This document shows positions 20,590 to 21,985 of a stretch of DNA of 21,985 nt, piece after piece (position 1 is the stretch's first letter; the number at the start of each line of letters is the position of its first letter). The stretch lies in assembly GCA_038250235.1 (NCBI GenBank), contig JBBSCO010000050.1:1-21985 (forward strand), read 5' to 3'. Origin of the DNA: JAAUTS01 sp038250235. GTDB lineage: Bacteria > Verrucomicrobiota > Verrucomicrobiia > Methylacidiphilales > JAAUTS01. The notes beneath the pieces are model-generated. The model ran no database searches. It was not told the DNA's origin and was given only the letters and a program-made list of their open reading frames with translations. Made by a program: the position numbers and the translations under genes.

Positions 20590-20814
20590 GGATGTAACTC
20601 GGGCGACTCTATGAGATGCTTAAGACACGAAAACATTGCCTCCCCCTTTCGCGTCCTTTCGCGGGCCGACTTCCCCGCGTTAGGCGGGGCAGGACAACCT
20701 AGGCCTCTCCGCCCCCCCCATCAGCCTTAAGCGTTGATCCTGTTGCGCAGCCGTGGAGGCTAAAGATGGACTTTGTCATACTTTTGTAACAAAGGTGGCT
20801 AAGATAGAGAACCT
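20590..20814 (+). other. Intergenic stretch with a small GC hairpin
   Basis: No gene is seen. It holds a fragment that resembles the TQR-type repeat (TTTCGCGTCCTTTCGCG, about 20647-20663) and a perfect six-base stem CCCCGC (20673-20678) / GCGGGG (20684-20689) with a five-base loop. An inverted CTTTG/CAAAG pair (20771-20795) lies just before the next gene. No clear promoter hexamer pair was found. Confidence 0.45.
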
Positions 20815-21672
20815 TTGAAAAAAATCCTTCACGTCTGCCTGCTGCTGCTGGCCTCTTTTTCGCCGGGCCAGCTCGCGGCGGGCGAGGCGGTGCGGCTCTA
20901 TGATTTCGGAGCAGACGAGATTGCGTATCTGGCCCTGCCCCCCCATACACCCATCGGGTCTGTCCTCCTGATTCCGGATGCGCTTGGGACACCGGAAGTG
21001 GTGGCAGCCCGTTGTGATCTTTTGGCCAGGCTGGGATTTGTGGCTGTGACGGTTGATTTTTACAATGGCCAAACAGCGACAAACCTGGAGAAATCCCGTG
21101 GTATTCAGGGGCGACTACCGGCCGAGGATAGCCGCAAAACCATTGCGGCGGCGTTGAACCTGTTGACGAAAAGTCCCCAATACCGCACGGAGAAATTGGT
21201 GATTGGGGTTTGGGGTGGCAACATGGAATTCCTGCGCGCTGTCTTGGCGGAGCCCGGACGATCCACTCCTTTGGTGGCCCTGAGCTGGCTGGAGCCTGAT
21301 GGTCCGGCCTTGGCCGATCCTTTTGTTGGATTGCCGCGGCCCTTGCAGGTTTTGGTCAATAACGGCCCTTGGATGGGCGAGTGGGAAAAAGCCCAGGCCA
21401 CCCAACCAATGAAACGGATCCCGGCGGATATTCATCGTTACGCAGCAGAACCAGGTTTTTTGTTGAAGGCGGAGGCGGACGAAATGGCCGCCCAAGTCTG
21501 GGCCACGGTGATCGAGTTTTGGAAAAAGGCGGTGACGGAAGCCGACGTAGCTTCTGTGGTGAAACAACAACAGCCAGCCCCCTCCGGGACCCAGCCGGAA
21601 AAAAGGGTGCCCGAAGCACAACAGGAAGGGCCGAATGCAGTCAGGAAACCAAGTATTATGCCCAGGCGCTGA
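20815..21672 (+). CDS. Exported dienelactone-hydrolase-fold protein, probably catalytically inactive
   Basis: 285 residues from a TTG start at 20815 with AGAGA just upstream. The signal peptide is KKILHVCLLLLASFSPGQLA, cleaved near AAGEA. The alpha/beta-hydrolase core is recognisable: GSVLLIPDALGTPEVVAARC, LLARLGFVAVTVDFYNGQT ('la..Gyva..pDlYnG' of the family), LVIGVWGGNMEFL and a late HRYAAEPGFLL. In active relatives the nucleophile elbow is G-x-C-x-G-G and the late motif ends H-G-F. Here Trp133 sits in the elbow (GVWGGN) and Pro213 replaces the His (EPGF), and no acidic residue is evident in VLVNNGPWMGEW. A hydrophilic tail of about 45 residues rich in Gln, Pro and Glu follows. Likely a periplasmic binding or scaffold protein; identification of the fold is firmer than loss of activity. 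Confidence 0.82.
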   Translation: MKKILHVCLLLLASFSPGQLAAGEAVRLYDFGADEIAYLALPPHTPIGSVLLIPDALGTPEVVAARCDLLARLGFVAVTVDFYNGQTATNLEKSRGIQGRLPAEDSRKTIAAALNLLTKSPQYRTEKLVIGVWGGNMEFLRAVLAEPGRSTPLVALSWLEPDGPALADPFVGLPRPLQVLVNNGPWMGEWEKAQATQPMKRIPADIHRYAAEPGFLLKAEADEMAAQVWATVIEFWKKAVTEADVASVVKQQQPAPSGTQPEKRVPEAQQEGPNAVRKPSIMPRR

Positions 21673-21692
21673 AGAAGGTTTTGGTTTCCTGT

Positions 21693-21716
21693 TGTAGGAG
21701 CGACCTTGCGTCGCGA
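21693..21716 (+). repeat. REP-like palindromic unit
   Basis: TGTAGGAGCGACCTTGCGTC followed by GCGA, with stem GCGAC (21700-21704) and GTCGC (21710-21714). It matches the widespread GTAGGAGCG...CGCGA type of bacterial intergenic palindrome. It lies 20 bases after the dienelactone-hydrolase-like gene. Confidence 0.6.
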
Positions 21717-21812
21717 TGGCCCCCCTCTTTTGCTCAAACCCTATCAAAAAGGAAGGCTCTTCAATTCGAAACCCGAAACTCAAAACAAACAATCCGTGGT
21801 TGCTCTGCACGA

Positions 21813-21847
21813 AAAAGCCCCGCTCCTTTGCAGAAGGCGGGGCTTTT
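21813..21847. terminator. Bidirectional rho-independent terminator
   Basis: AAAAGCCCCGC (21813-21823) pairs with GCGGGGCTTTT (21837-21847). The loop can add a further CTT/AAG pairing. There are T runs on both strands (four on plus, five on minus). It sits between two convergent genes, and the longer minus-strand T run fits the PEP-CTERM gene, whose stop is 48 bases away. Confidence 0.9.
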
Positions 21848-21861
21848 GGTGAACGCAGAAG

Positions 21862-21887
21862 TTCGATATTCGGTTTTCGATATTCGG
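21862..21887. repeat. Two-copy tandem repeat, 14-base period
   Basis: TTCGATATTCGG occurs at 21862-21873 and again at 21876-21887, separated by TT. It is part of the A/T-rich 'TTCG' sequences seen between genes in this window. Confidence 0.6.
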
Positions 21888-21894
21888 ATTTAAC

Positions 21895-21985
21895 TTAGGC
21901 CTTGGCCGAGGGTTTTTTCCGGCGCAGAAACCACAGAGCTCCCAAGCCCAGGCCAAGGAGGGCGTAGGTTGAGGGTTCGGGGATG
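21895..21985 (-). CDS. PEP-CTERM protein, C-terminal end only
   Basis: The last 29 codons of a gene entering from the right edge, ending at TAA (21897-21895). The visible part begins IPEPSTYALLG, continues GLGLGALWFLRRKK and ends in KPSAKA. This is a textbook PEP-CTERM sorting tail: PEP motif, one hydrophobic helix, basic cluster. Such proteins are exported, cleaved at the motif by exosortase and anchored or released at the surface. The exosortase at 9402-10262 is the likely processing enzyme. The domain content upstream of the tail is outside the window. Confidence 0.93.
   Translation of the reverse strand, partial: IPEPSTYALLGLGLGALWFLRRKKPSAKA

Noticed and set aside
21115..21810. Minus-strand open frame of 231 codons opposite the DLH-like gene
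   Set aside because: The plus strand has a signal peptide and DLH blocks. The antisense frame has no recognisable protein pattern and runs across the REP-like repeat.

Overview
The window looks like chromosomal DNA from a free-living Gram-negative bacterium of the PVC group, most likely Verrucomicrobiota (perhaps Opitutae-like). This is an inference. It rests on an exosortase gene plus the 3' end of a PEP-CTERM substrate gene, many two- to four-gene units with ATGA overlaps, frequent TTG/GTG starts, and short palindromic or 'TQR-type' intergenic repeats. No rRNA, tRNA, CRISPR array, insertion sequence or integrase was found.

Layout: (1) 1-1101, minus: N-terminal part of a CBS/DRTGG-regulated Mn-dependent pyrophosphatase, cut by the window edge. 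(2) 1187-2281, plus: a long terminator-like hairpin followed by three small genes (DUF493, an unrecognised protein, an H-type lectin domain protein). (3) 2342-2846: a decayed vapBC toxin-antitoxin locus, readable in pieces in three frames. (4) 2941-5292, minus: a secreted protein of unknown function, then uvrC. (5) 5333-8247, plus: a promoter-like site, a DsbD/ScsB-type thiol-disulfide transporter and an exported redoxin, closed by a strong terminator. (6) 8315-10262, plus: a cyclic-nucleotide-binding protein, a tiny basic protein, a doubtful stretch with a terminator, and an exosortase. (7) 10331-10494: a nested palindromic repeat. (8) 10495-11633, minus: an RluA-type pseudouridine synthase translationally coupled to an ArfB-like rescue factor. 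(9) 11853-15583, plus: rarA overlapping a hybrid sensor kinase, whose 3' end overlaps a convergent lipoprotein gene (15514-16788). (10) 16926-19636, plus: a tight run of two membrane proteins, an SRPBCC protein and a DNA photolyase. (11) 19678-20589: a DUF433/DUF5615 toxin-antitoxin-type pair lying between two near-identical ~105 bp direct repeats. (12) 20815-21985: an exported dienelactone-hydrolase-fold protein that seems to have lost its catalytic triad, a terminator, and the C-terminus of a PEP-CTERM protein.

How the genes fit together: several loci concern the envelope (DsbD plus redoxin for periplasmic thiol chemistry, exosortase plus PEP-CTERM protein for surface anchoring, lipoprotein next to a sensor kinase). 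Others concern genome repair (uvrC, rarA, photolyase) and translation quality (RluA, ArfB-like). The most notable items are the repeat-flanked DUF433/DUF5615 pair, the vapBC wreck elsewhere in the same window, the probable pseudoenzyme, the antisense-overlapping kinase/lipoprotein pair, and the small-gene cluster containing a lectin domain. I do not see a clear multi-gene system that is wholly new.
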